IMG/VR virus record: IMGVR_UViG_3300025289_000060
Location: 1-39,462 of that record
Strand: one strand, 5' to 3'
Source of the DNA: a virus
DNA: 39,462 nt
Below, in pieces: positions 1 through 6,101 of the stretch. The notes beneath the pieces were generated by a model. That model was not told where the DNA came from. It made no database searches and saw only the letters and a list, made by a program, of their open reading frames with translations. The position numbers were made by a program, and so were the translations under genes. Each line of letters starts with the position of its first letter. Position 1 is the stretch's first letter.

Positions 1-25
1 AAATCATGACAGTTAGGAGGCGGAG

Positions 26-301
26 ATGAGTGAGATAACTAGATACCCTAGATACCGCGTTATTGCAGGACTTGAGCAGGACCTTCATGGGATGATGACG
101 CGGCCCGATGGCTTCGTGTATGAGGAGGCCGAGGTTGCCATCGTTCGGGCGGCGGCAGAGATTACTAGGCTGACCGCCGATATAGCCCTAACGGCGGAGG
201 CGTTCATTGCAACAGATGAAGATGGGATGCAGGTGGCGACTGATGCCGAGTGCAAACAATGGAGCGAGGCTCTCCGCCGCTATGCGGAGTTGGCGAAATA
301 G
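26..301 (+). CDS. Small hypothetical protein, first of a tandem related pair
   Basis: 91 residues, start fixed by an AGGAGG Shine-Dalgarno site five bases upstream. I do not recognise a family. The protein is probably helical and soluble. Its middle (VRAAAEIT.LT) and its C-terminus (RRYAELAK) recur in the next gene, so the two are paralogs; the last 26 bases of the two genes are almost identical in DNA as well, which points to a recent duplication or gene conversion. The stop is 9 bases before the next start, so the genes are probably co-transcribed. No function can be assigned. Confidence 0.75.
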   Translation: MSEITRYPRYRVIAGLEQDLHGMMTRPDGFVYEEAEVAIVRAAAEITRLTADIALTAEAFIATDEDGMQVATDAECKQWSEALRRYAELAK

Positions 302-310
302 GAGGCAGGG

Positions 311-547
311 ATGGAACATGACGATCGGGTGAGAAGGCTAAATATCCTACTGGGTGCACTACCAGTTCAGGCAGAGATAGGCGACACCGAGAACCAATTG
401 GATCGATGGGAATGTGCCCTAGTGAGGGCCGCCGCAGAAATAACGGGGCTGACGCCTGAAGTAGCCCAGGAGGTCATCAATGGTCTAGCGCCCGCCTTTG
501 ATGAGGAGAGCATTATTCTCCGCCGCTATGCGGAGTTGGCGAAATGA
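311..547 (+). CDS. Small hypothetical protein, second of the related pair
   Basis: 78 residues with a GGAGG site shared with the stop of the upstream gene. It repeats the upstream paralog's VRAAAEIT.LT segment and its C-terminal RRYAELAK but differs at the N-terminus. Its stop overlaps the start of the next gene (ATGA), suggesting translational coupling. Function unknown. Confidence 0.75.
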   Translation: MEHDDRVRRLNILLGALPVQAEIGDTENQLDRWECALVRAAAEITGLTPEVAQEVINGLAPAFDEESIILRRYAELAK

Positions 548-723
548 GCAACGCAGACCCGCCCGAAGTGAGAGAGCGGCGCCTGGTTGAGCTTCGTCTT
601 GCGGCAGAAGCCGCCCTGCATTCTATTGGCACCATGCATGGGGCTAAATTGCCAGCATGGGCATACGTTGCGCAGGACTTACTGGATCTTATAGGTCGGA
701 CAGAGGAGGCCCAGCATGAATGA
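544..723 (+). CDS. Small hypothetical protein, 59 aa
   Basis: Starts inside the stop of the previous gene (ATGA) and runs 59 codons to a TGA that lies inside the start region of the next gene. Begins MSNADPPEVRERRL and ends EEAQHE. The whole stretch between flanking genes is open and codon-like, with the same overlap style as its neighbours. The final residues AQHE come from the recurring start box of the next gene. No recognised family. Confidence 0.6.
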   Translation: MSNADPPEVRERRLVELRLAAEAALHSIGTMHGAKLPAWAYVAQDLLDLIGRTEEAQHE

Positions 724-925
724 GCTAGAACCCGTTGAGCGTTGGGTCCTCGCCTGTCGGACACGCAATGGTGGGCCGTGGCACATCCACTTCTCCAGCA
801 TGATCTACCACGACTATGAGAGCGCGGCAAGACAAGCATTCGCATTCAACGAGGGCCTCGGTGTTGGCTATGAGAGTGCGCCGTTGAGAGTTCTCATCTC
901 GCCCGTGGATGCCCAGCATGAATGA
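716..925 (+). CDS. Small hypothetical protein, 69 aa
   Basis: Start ATG lies in the first 15-base start box, 8 bases inside the previous gene, with GGAGG upstream. It begins MNELEPVERWVLACR and ends DAQHE, the last residues being encoded by the next copy of the box. Rich in aromatic residues, no transmembrane segment, no recognised family. Position in a tightly overlapping operon supports it being real. Confidence 0.65.
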   Translation: MNELEPVERWVLACRTRNGGPWHIHFSSMIYHDYESAARQAFAFNEGLGVGYESAPLRVLISPVDAQHE

Positions 926-1214
926 GATGGAAGACCTGCGGCAAGTTGCGGGATACCTCGTGGACATTGACGAGGGGTACTATGCAAGGCGTGTGGATAA
1001 GGCCCTGCGTGCCTGGGAGGCCGACATCCAGGACAAGGAAATCGCCGGAGCGGCGATGGACAACCTTGCTCGCAAGTTGACTGACGCAGAAGCCCACATC
1101 GAGGCGCTGGAGCGGCGCCTGGAAGGTGCCGAGCTAAGGGCCGCCGCACTGCGTGACGCCGCACTCGATAACTGGAGCGCGCTACACCTGTGCGGGCAAG
1201 GAGGCCCAGCATGA
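918..1214 (+). CDS. Small coiled-coil protein
   Basis: 98 residues. The ATG at 918 was chosen over an in-frame ATG at 909 because it is the start of the repeated box used by its neighbours. The N-terminal half contains an AWEADI segment that recurs as AWEDDV and AWEADR in the next two genes. The C-terminal half (about residues 45-90) has heptad-like Leu/Ala spacing with many charged residues and is probably a coiled coil. The stop overlaps the next start. Function unknown. Confidence 0.65.
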   Translation: MNEMEDLRQVAGYLVDIDEGYYARRVDKALRAWEADIQDKEIAGAAMDNLARKLTDAEAHIEALERRLEGAELRAAALRDAALDNWSALHLCGQGGPA

Positions 1215-1498
1215 ATGAGCCAGGGCCGGAGAAGCTACGGGGTCTTTTGCCCCCGCATGAGAGCAAGGGTCTGTATGTGCGCCCGAGCCATATCCTTATC
1301 GGATACGATGATTTGTTAGCGTTTGCCGATGCCTGGGAGGATGACGTCAACGACGTCTGTACCATCAACGCCGAGTTGAACGGGACCATCATACGACAGC
1401 AGAAGCGCATCAAGGCGGTACGGGATCTGGATTGGCGACGATTTGGAAGCACCGCGGATTATCGACATGCTATTCTGGACGCCCTGAGAGCGCGATAG
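1211..1498 (+). CDS. Small hypothetical protein, AWE-motif relative
   Basis: 95 residues starting at the ATG of the third start box, preceded by AGGAGG. An upstream in-frame GTG at 1190 is less likely. Begins MNEPGPEKLRG and contains the AWEDDV segment shared with both neighbours, followed by a probably helical, basic C-terminus. No recognised family. The shared motif suggests the three genes from 918 to 1762 descend from one cassette. Confidence 0.65.
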   Translation: MNEPGPEKLRGLLPPHESKGLYVRPSHILIGYDDLLAFADAWEDDVNDVCTINAELNGTIIRQQKRIKAVRDLDWRRFGSTADYRHAILDALRAR

Positions 1499-1522
1499 AC
1501 TGGATATCGCAAGAGGCCCAGC

Positions 1523-1762
1523 ATGAATGACTTTACGCCGGATACGCTGAGGGTGGGCGTGCCCTTCCCAGTGGGTGAGCAGCCGGACGAACAGGACTGG
1601 TACGACGCCCACGCCGCCGCCTGGGAGGCCGACAGGCCGAATAGGCCAGGAAGGAAGGAAGGATCTGGAATGAGTGAGCAATTACCGCTGCTTTTCTACG
1701 TAGCAGGAAGCATCTGCTTTCTGGTCGGGTCCCTAATCTCATTGATGAGGTCGTTGACATGA
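1523..1762 (+). CDS. Small membrane protein with possible internal start, holin-like candidate
   Basis: 79 residues from the ATG of the fourth start box. Residues 31-40 carry the shared AWEADR motif. The C-terminal 30 residues form one hydrophobic segment (LLFYVAGSICFLVGSLISLM). A second in-frame ATG at 1670 is preceded by a purine-rich AGGAAGGAAGGA run and would make just this 30-residue membrane peptide. The stop overlaps the start of the lysin gene (ATGA), so a holin or lysis-regulator role is plausible from context only; dual starts are known in phage holins. It could equally be an unrelated membrane peptide. Confidence 0.55.
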   Translation: MNDFTPDTLRVGVPFPVGEQPDEQDWYDAHAAAWEADRPNRPGRKEGSGMSEQLPLLFYVAGSICFLVGSLISLMRSLT

Positions 1763-2589
1763 TATACGGCGCGATCGACACAAGCGAGAACAATGGTCTC
1801 CGATATGATGGTGCGGCCGCCGCGGCCGCTGGCGTGAAGATCTGGTGGGCACGCTCTACCATCGGGTGGGCAAGGTTGGACCCCGCGTACTTCATCGTCA
1901 AGAAGGTGGCGGAGGACAACAACATACCGTTTGGGACCTATGGCCTCAATTGGCCTCTCAACCGGGATGGACGCCGAGAGGGTCGGTACATGCTGGACCA
2001 TCTCGTCTCGGGCGCCTCGCCAAGGCCTCCCCGGTTCGTTGTGTGTGATGCGGAACTAGGATCAAAGAATGACTCTGTCCACAATATCGTCCCGGCCGAG
2101 ACCGTCGTTGTGAACATCCTTTACTTTCTGGAGACCCTCGCGACTTCGGGTATTGAGACTTTCCTATACACCGGGGGCTGGTTTCTGACAGATCCCCGCC
2201 TAGCGGCCGCATTCCAGAAGTACGCCCTTTATCTGCGCAAGTACGCCCTCATCCTGGCTGAGTATCCCTTCCAGAGTGCTGCCTACAAGTTGCTCCACGG
2301 CGGACCAATGAAGCCGGCGCAGTTCGACCCCTGGATTGCCAAGCCAACGCTTCCGAGTCCTCCAGTGTTCCCAAGGGTTCCTGCCCCATGGACCAAGGAT
2401 GACCTTCTCGGGGTTCAGTGGTCCAGCTATGGAAAACAGCAGGGGATCTGCTTCAACCCCGCTCCATGGGACCGGCTCGACTACTCGGCGTTCTTTAGAA
2501 TACCGGGAACACCACCAGAGCCGCCAGGGCCGACGCTGGAGGAGCGGGTAACTGCGTTGGAACAAAAGGCGCACACGCACGGAGGCTGA
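1759..2589 (+). CDS. Endolysin, GH25-type glycoside hydrolase
   Basis: 276 residues. The order of motifs fits glycosyl hydrolase family 25 (Chalaropsis-type muramidases), which cut the MurNAc-GlcNAc bond of peptidoglycan: AIDTSENNG at residues 5-13, a substrate-barrel strand FGTYGLNWP near 58-66, a candidate acidic pair in VCDAELG (D97, E99), YTGGWFL near 150, and a C-terminal GVQWSSYG...DRLDYS segment. No signal peptide is visible, so export probably needs a holin. The C-terminal tail after the catalytic domain is a Pro-rich linker then LEERVTALEQK, a short coiled coil. Overlaps the upstream membrane-protein gene by 4 bases. Confidence 0.8.
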   Translation: MIYGAIDTSENNGLRYDGAAAAAAGVKIWWARSTIGWARLDPAYFIVKKVAEDNNIPFGTYGLNWPLNRDGRREGRYMLDHLVSGASPRPPRFVVCDAELGSKNDSVHNIVPAETVVVNILYFLETLATSGIETFLYTGGWFLTDPRLAAAFQKYALYLRKYALILAEYPFQSAAYKLLHGGPMKPAQFDPWIAKPTLPSPPVFPRVPAPWTKDDLLGVQWSSYGKQQGICFNPAPWDRLDYSAFFRIPGTPPEPPGPTLEERVTALEQKAHTHGG

Positions 2590-2590
2590 G

Positions 2591-2707
2591 ATGATTGGGC
2601 GCATTCTATGCTTTCTTGGGCTGCATTGGTATACATCTTGGACATGGGGCAGTAAACCCTACTGTCGGTCAATGCGCTGCGGTAGATGCGGGCACGTCGC
2701 AAACTAG
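2591..2707 (+). CDS. Tiny zinc-ribbon-like protein, 38 aa
   Basis: Starts one base after the lysin stop, with GGAGG eight bases upstream. Begins MIGRILCFLGLHWY and ends CRSMRCGRCGHVAN. The layout (short hydrophobic start, C..GLHW, then C-x4-C-x2-C) resembles small phage proteins of the DUF1660 kind, probably binding zinc. The resemblance is by eye only and function is unknown. Confidence 0.5.
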   Translation: MIGRILCFLGLHWYTSWTWGSKPYCRSMRCGRCGHVAN

Positions 2708-2716
2708 GAGGCTGAG

Positions 2717-2821
2717 ATGAGGAGCGGGAATGAGTCGGAGGCGTGGGTCCTTGTCCTGTGTGGTTGGATCTCGGGGATCATTCTCGGTATTGTATTTGGC
2801 TTGAAGTTGGCGGGAGGCTGA
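2717..2821 (+). CDS. Tiny single-span membrane protein, 34 aa
   Basis: Strong AGGAGG site seven bases before ATG. After nine mostly polar residues comes one hydrophobic helix with Gly spacing (VLVLCGWISGIILGIVFGL). No cleavable signal is obvious; it is probably an inner-membrane peptide. It lies between the zinc-ribbon peptide and the SprT-like gene in the same operon. Role unknown; a lysis or superinfection role is only a guess from size. Confidence 0.5.
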   Translation: MRSGNESEAWVLVLCGWISGIILGIVFGLKLAGG

Positions 2822-2829
2822 GGGTCGGG

Positions 2830-3357
2830 ATGAGTTACCTTCGGCCCACCGATGATCCTCTTATCCAAAAGAGACATAAGAAGCAGAAGGGCGACCCTCA
2901 GGCTCATCTGGTCTACAGTGCTGAGAACAAGATCAAACCATATCACTGCTTTCGTTCGGAGAATGCTGCTCGGGCCTTCATTCGGGAGGTCGTTCATAGT
3001 CGTTGGTGGAAAGCCCATTTCCCTCATATCCAAGATGTCGCTATGGTAGTTCAGGACAGGGACAGGGGCTATGCAGATGCCATGCCAGGCTTCAAGGTTG
3101 GGGCCGTCCGACTTGATTGGACCTACCTCAGCCAAGATAACGCACTTCACGAACTGGCCCACACTATTGTTGAAGGTGGCAAGCCGAAGATTCGGCCTAA
3201 CGCCACCGTACATGGTAAGGAGTTCGCCGGAACCTACTTGGCATTGTTACGCAAGTTTACTACCCAAGAATACTATTTGTGCATGCGGGATTGTTTCGAG
3301 ACCGGTGGAGTAGAGTTCCTAGAACCTGATGTGGCCGAAGGCTTGTGGAGGAAGTGA
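2830..3357 (+). CDS. SprT-like zinc metallopeptidase
   Basis: 175 residues from ATG 2830; an earlier in-frame start at 2743 would overlap the membrane-peptide gene and is rejected. HELAH at residues 107-111 is the zinc-binding HExxH motif with E108 as catalytic base, and VHGKEF around 127-132 supplies the third His, the arrangement of the SprT/Spartan family and related phage peptidases. In cells such enzymes remove DNA-crosslinked proteins; in a phage the substrate is unknown. Length fits a minimal SprT domain. The stop is 1 base before the next start. Confidence 0.65.
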   Translation: MSYLRPTDDPLIQKRHKKQKGDPQAHLVYSAENKIKPYHCFRSENAARAFIREVVHSRWWKAHFPHIQDVAMVVQDRDRGYADAMPGFKVGAVRLDWTYLSQDNALHELAHTIVEGGKPKIRPNATVHGKEFAGTYLALLRKFTTQEYYLCMRDCFETGGVEFLEPDVAEGLWRK

Positions 3358-3358
3358 T

Positions 3359-3694
3359 ATGAGGGTCTATGTAGCTGGTCCGTACAGCGGCGGGGACATC
3401 ATCCTGAATATCCGGGCGGCCATTCGGGCCGCAAGTAGGATCATGGACGCAGGTCATGCTCCATTCTGTCCGCACCTGACGGGCATCTGGCATCTAGTAA
3501 GCCCAAAGGAGTACGAGCAGTGGCTTGCCTATGACTTCGAGTGGATTAGGGCGTGTGAGGCACTGGTGAGGCTGCCGGGGGAGTCTCCGGGAGCAGACCG
3601 GGAGGTGAAGATAGCCGAGGAGGAAGGGATACCAGTGTACTTCGGCGTGGGGGCATTCTTGGCGGCTCAGGCCCCGAAGAGGAAGACAAAATGA
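3359..3694 (+). CDS. DUF4406 / nucleoside 2-deoxyribosyltransferase-like protein
   Basis: 111 residues. It begins MRVYVAGPYSGG, the nucleotide-binding start of the nucleoside 2-deoxyribosyltransferase-like fold, followed by the PFCPHLT..WH segment and the SPGADREVKIAEEEGIPV segment typical of phage DUF4406 proteins. The family is thought to act on N-glycosidic bonds of nucleosides or nucleotides, for example in nucleotide salvage or base modification. The catalytic Glu cannot be confirmed by eye. The stop overlaps the NeuB-like gene start, so the two are probably coupled. Confidence 0.7.
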   Translation: MRVYVAGPYSGGDIILNIRAAIRAASRIMDAGHAPFCPHLTGIWHLVSPKEYEQWLAYDFEWIRACEALVRLPGESPGADREVKIAEEEGIPVYFGVGAFLAAQAPKRKTK

Positions 3695-4539
3695 CCCTAG
3701 CACCTTGGTTCGATGAGACCTATATCGTGGCGGAGATTGGGATCAACCACAATGGGAACTTCGAGATGGCCAAGGAGTTGGTCTTGATGGCTGCCCGATG
3801 TGGGGTGAATGCGGTCAAGTTCCAGAAGCGAAGCCCAGAGCTATGTGTCCCCAAGGACCAGTGGAATCTCCCAAAACAAACCCCCTGGGGCATAATGGAT
3901 TATCTAGGCTACCGCTATCTGATGGAGTTCAACTCAGCCCAGTACCGACAACTCCAATGCATCGCTCGGACTCATGACTTGGACTTCTTTGCTTCGGTCT
4001 GGGATGGGGAAGCTGTTGAATTCATGAAGCGCCTCGACCCTCCATTCATCAAGATACCCAGCGCCGTTCTAACCGACGCCAGCACGCTCCAAGCCGCCGC
4101 CAGCTTAGGCAAGCCTATCTTCCTGTCAACTGGCATGAGCACCATTAGGCAGATTCAACATGCCTTGGAGATCCTACGGTCGGCCGATGTCCTACTGATG
4201 CACTGCGTCAGCATGTACCCCTGCCCCGTTGAGAACCTGAACCTACAGATGATCCCAGCCCTCAAGCGCACGTTCGGTAGGCCCGTTGGGTACTCTGGTC
4301 ATGAGGTTGGCCTAGCTCCAACTCTGGCTGCTGTTGTCCTCGGAGCAGAAGTCGTCGAGCGCCACATTACCTTGGACAGGGCGATGTGGGGGAGCGACCA
4401 GGCCGCCTCCGTTGAGGAGCAGGGCCTACGCAAACTGGTCAAGGACATCCGCACGATCGAGAAGGCGATGGGGGATGGAGAGAAGCGCGTCCTGCCTGAG
4501 GAACTAGAGCAGGCGAAGAAGCTGAGGAGGGTATTATGA
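3691..4539 (+). CDS. N-acetylneuraminate synthase-like protein (NeuB/SpsE family), lacking SAF domain
   Basis: 282 residues forming a NeuB TIM barrel: VAEIGINHNG at 13-22, AVKFQKR at 41-47, FFASVWD, FIKIPSAVLTD, FLSTGMST, HCVSMYPCP, VGYSGHEVGL and VVERHITLDRAMWGSDQAAS in the expected order. NeuB condenses phosphoenolpyruvate with N-acetylmannosamine (or a related sugar) to make sialic or pseudaminic-type acids. Full-length NeuB proteins are about 340 residues and end in a SAF (antifreeze-like) domain that caps the active site across the dimer; here the protein ends at KKLRRVL just where that domain would start. It may be a barrel-only variant or use a partner. No other sialic acid gene is nearby. 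Confidence 0.85.
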   Translation: MTLAPWFDETYIVAEIGINHNGNFEMAKELVLMAARCGVNAVKFQKRSPELCVPKDQWNLPKQTPWGIMDYLGYRYLMEFNSAQYRQLQCIARTHDLDFFASVWDGEAVEFMKRLDPPFIKIPSAVLTDASTLQAAASLGKPIFLSTGMSTIRQIQHALEILRSADVLLMHCVSMYPCPVENLNLQMIPALKRTFGRPVGYSGHEVGLAPTLAAVVLGAEVVERHITLDRAMWGSDQAASVEEQGLRKLVKDIRTIEKAMGDGEKRVLPEELEQAKKLRRVL

Positions 4540-4670
4540 GCGAGAAGCTAGCCAAGACGACAGGCGAGTTGATCTTGACTGTGATCTTTGGACTCGTCGC
4601 GGCTGTTCTGGTTGTCGTTTTTGTGGCGATGATGGCCTTCTTCATCAGCGCCCTAATCTCAATCCTGTAG
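4536..4670 (+). CDS. Tiny membrane protein, 44 aa
   Basis: Starts in the stop of the NeuB-like gene (ATGA). Twelve polar N-terminal residues precede one long hydrophobic stretch (residues about 12-44) rich in Val, Ile and Phe, long enough for one helix or a tight helical pair. It heads a run of four short membrane or secreted proteins. No family recognised. Confidence 0.55.
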   Translation: MSEKLAKTTGELILTVIFGLVAAVLVVVFVAMMAFFISALISIL

Positions 4671-4678
4671 GAGGACCC

Positions 4679-4993
4679 ATGAGTACCCAGGTGCGCGCTC
4701 TTCTAATCCTAGTAGCCGTCATTCTCTTCGCGGCAATGGCTCCCGGATTATTGCCCACGGGCAACAACATAGGGAACAGAGGGTATATCTATCCCCCGTC
4801 ATTCGGTGCTGGATATGACGAAGATAGCATACCCTTCTGTAGTGACCCCATGTATTACACCACCCAGATTGGAGCGGTCCGGGCGGGCAGTCGGTGTGTA
4901 GTTATCGGTGATGGGAAGTTTGTGTGTGGGTTCCCTCCCGTGTCCGGCTACCCCTGCCATGGATATACTTTGTATGAAAGGAGGATACGATGA
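4679..4993 (+). CDS. Secreted or membrane-anchored hypothetical protein
   Basis: 104 residues with AGGAGG upstream. MSTQVRALLILVAVILFAAMA is a signal peptide or N-terminal anchor; the remaining 80 residues carry Cys residues in CSDPMYY, RCVV, VCGFPP and YPCHGY, suggesting disulfides outside the cytoplasm. Ends TLYERRIR. No family recognised. The stop overlaps the next start (ATGA). Proximity to a sugar synthase and a second secreted protein hints at a cell-surface role. Confidence 0.6.
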   Translation: MSTQVRALLILVAVILFAAMAPGLLPTGNNIGNRGYIYPPSFGAGYDEDSIPFCSDPMYYTTQIGAVRAGSRCVVIGDGKFVCGFPPVSGYPCHGYTLYERRIR

Positions 4994-5136
4994 AGACCTT
5001 AGGCATTGCTCTGATCGTTCTTGGAGCCATCATTGGATGTGGAGGAGCCGTCTTTACCGGCGGCCTCAGTGTCATCCTTGGCGGCTTCTTGATGGTCATC
5101 GGCGTTGTGCTGGTCGTAGCTGCCCCGAAGGAGTAG
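4990..5136 (+). CDS. Tiny two-span membrane protein, 48 aa
   Basis: Starts in the preceding stop (ATGA) with GGAGG upstream. Two Gly-rich hydrophobic segments (about residues 4-21 and 24-44) separated by a very short turn, then a polar APKE end. Gly spacing is typical of packed hairpins. Could be a holin-like or envelope-altering peptide; nothing in the sequence decides. Confidence 0.5.
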   Translation: MKTLGIALIVLGAIIGCGGAVFTGGLSVILGGFLMVIGVVLVVAAPKE

Positions 5137-5138
5137 GG

Positions 5139-5225
5139 ATGCTGTACTTCGCAGCGTTCACTGTCGGGTTTATCTTAGGAGGTATAGCCGTCCTCCATAC
5201 TTTCCGAAAGGAGATCCTTTCATGA
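5139..5225 (+). CDS. Tiny single-span membrane protein, 28 aa
   Basis: MLYFAAFTVGFILGGIAVLHTFRKEILS: one hydrophobic helix then a basic tail, so probably N-out, C-in. An AAGGAG site overlaps the previous stop, and its own stop overlaps the start of the secreted Pro-Thr protein (ATGA). The precise coupling on both sides is the main argument that it is translated. Confidence 0.45.
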   Translation: MLYFAAFTVGFILGGIAVLHTFRKEILS

Positions 5226-6037
5226 GAGGCAAGCTGATCGCACTGACCGTTGTTCTACTGGGCCTGATGCTGGGGACGGTGGGGGCCGTGCAGGCCACCG
5301 CGTCCTACTACGTCTGCCACATCACGGCCAGCCCGTGGTCTGAGCCCCACTACAACTACCTGGTGGTGGGCAACCTGAATGGGCACTTCTACGACGGGGA
5401 CCCTAGCCGCCCCAAGCACGGCGAATGGTCGTGGCGGCACTGGCGGGTACTGTATGACTTCGTGACCGTGGCCGGGGACACCGACTGCGACGGGGCCGGG
5501 CCAGTGCCCACTGCAACGACCGCCCCGACCGCGACGACTGTGCCCACCGCGACGTTGGTCCCTACGGCGATCCCAACCGAGATCCCGACGGACGTGCCGA
5601 CCGCCATTCCGACCGAGGTCCCGACTGAAGAACCAACCCCGACCTCCATCCCAACCGATCGACCCACTGATGAGCCCATCCCGACGGAGGTCCCTCCAAT
5701 CGAGACCGAGGAGCCCCCGACCGAGGGGTGCGTCGGAGCCTCCTACCACGTCTGGCTGTTCCAGACCGACGAGGAGATCGGGTGGTACTTCAGGGGCGGG
5801 GAATGCCAGATCTACACCAGAGGCTACCAGCCCTCGACTGAGGACATCAGCCGCCTGTGCGACGTACCCTGCCGGGACTACCGCTACGACGGCCGCTTGG
5901 TTGGTCATGGTGTGGTCGAGGTTGACTGCTACGGCAACGTCACGTCTCAGCCCAGGTGGCTCTACCGTACCGACGCCGCCTACGCCTTTGGGACCGATGC
6001 CCTGTACGGCGGGTGCGACGAAAGCTCATGTGAGTAA
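5222..6037 (+). CDS. Secreted protein with Pro-Thr-rich linker
   Basis: 271 residues. Residues 1-26 are a clear signal peptide (MRGKLIALTVVLLGLMLGTVGAVQA). A first domain (about 27-92) has YYVCHITASPWSEPHYN and GHFYDGD, like small extracellular domains found next to cell-surface proteins. Residues about 93-167 form a low-complexity linker of PTATTAPTAT and PTEIPTDVP units. A Cys-rich second domain (GCVGASYHVWLF to the end) follows. This linker style is common in exported Chloroflexota proteins, so the gene probably reflects the host. It may coat or alter the infected cell surface. It ends just before a terminator-like hairpin, so it closes this transcription unit. Confidence 0.7.
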   Translation: MRGKLIALTVVLLGLMLGTVGAVQATASYYVCHITASPWSEPHYNYLVVGNLNGHFYDGDPSRPKHGEWSWRHWRVLYDFVTVAGDTDCDGAGPVPTATTAPTATTVPTATLVPTAIPTEIPTDVPTAIPTEVPTEEPTPTSIPTDRPTDEPIPTEVPPIETEEPPTEGCVGASYHVWLFQTDEEIGWYFRGGECQIYTRGYQPSTEDISRLCDVPCRDYRYDGRLVGHGVVEVDCYGNVTSQPRWLYRTDAAYAFGTDALYGGCDESSCE

Positions 6038-6045
6038 TAGTTTGT

Positions 6046-6079
6046 CAGACCTCCTCTGACATTTGTCAGAGGAGGTCTG
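6046..6079. terminator. 15-bp perfect hairpin, probable terminator
   Basis: The arm 6046-6060 pairs perfectly with 6065-6079 around the four-base loop ATTT. It lies nine bases after the stop of the secreted protein and before the helicase gene. No long T tract follows (TCATTCCC), so it may be an intrinsic terminator without a strong U run, an RNase barrier, or a protein-binding palindrome. Within the 5' arm GTCAGA and TCTGAC can pair on their own, allowing an alternative smaller hairpin. Confidence 0.6.
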
Positions 6080-6101
6080 TCATTCCCAGAAGGACCCTTT
6101 A

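Larger units (their letters stand above)
709..1530 (+). repeat. Four copies of a 15-base start box GCCCAGCATGAATGA
   Basis: The identical sequence GCCCAGCATGAATGA occurs at 709-723, 911-925, 1204-1218 and 1516-1530. In each copy the internal ATG (716, 918, 1211, 1523) starts a gene beginning MNE or MND. In the first two copies the final TGA is the stop of the preceding gene; in the third the TGA overlapping the ATG is the stop. Three copies are preceded by a purine-rich SD (GAGG or GGAGG). The box therefore carries start, stop and part of the ribosome site, and may mark duplicated or shuffled gene cassettes. Confidence 0.85.

Noticed and set aside
1754-1785. TTGACA before the lysin as a promoter
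   Set aside because: No acceptable -10 box lies 15-19 bases downstream, and the hexamer is within overlapping coding sequence.
5255-5908. 217-codon minus-strand ORF opposite the secreted protein, and a Val/Gly-rich one at 5389-5679
   Set aside because: Mirror of a GC-rich Pro/Thr linker, no ribosome site, and against the direction of all neighbours.
6063-6101. TTG start of the SNF2-like gene
   Set aside because: It begins inside a perfect hairpin with no good site, while GTG 6102 has AGAAGGA at proper distance and fits the domain start.
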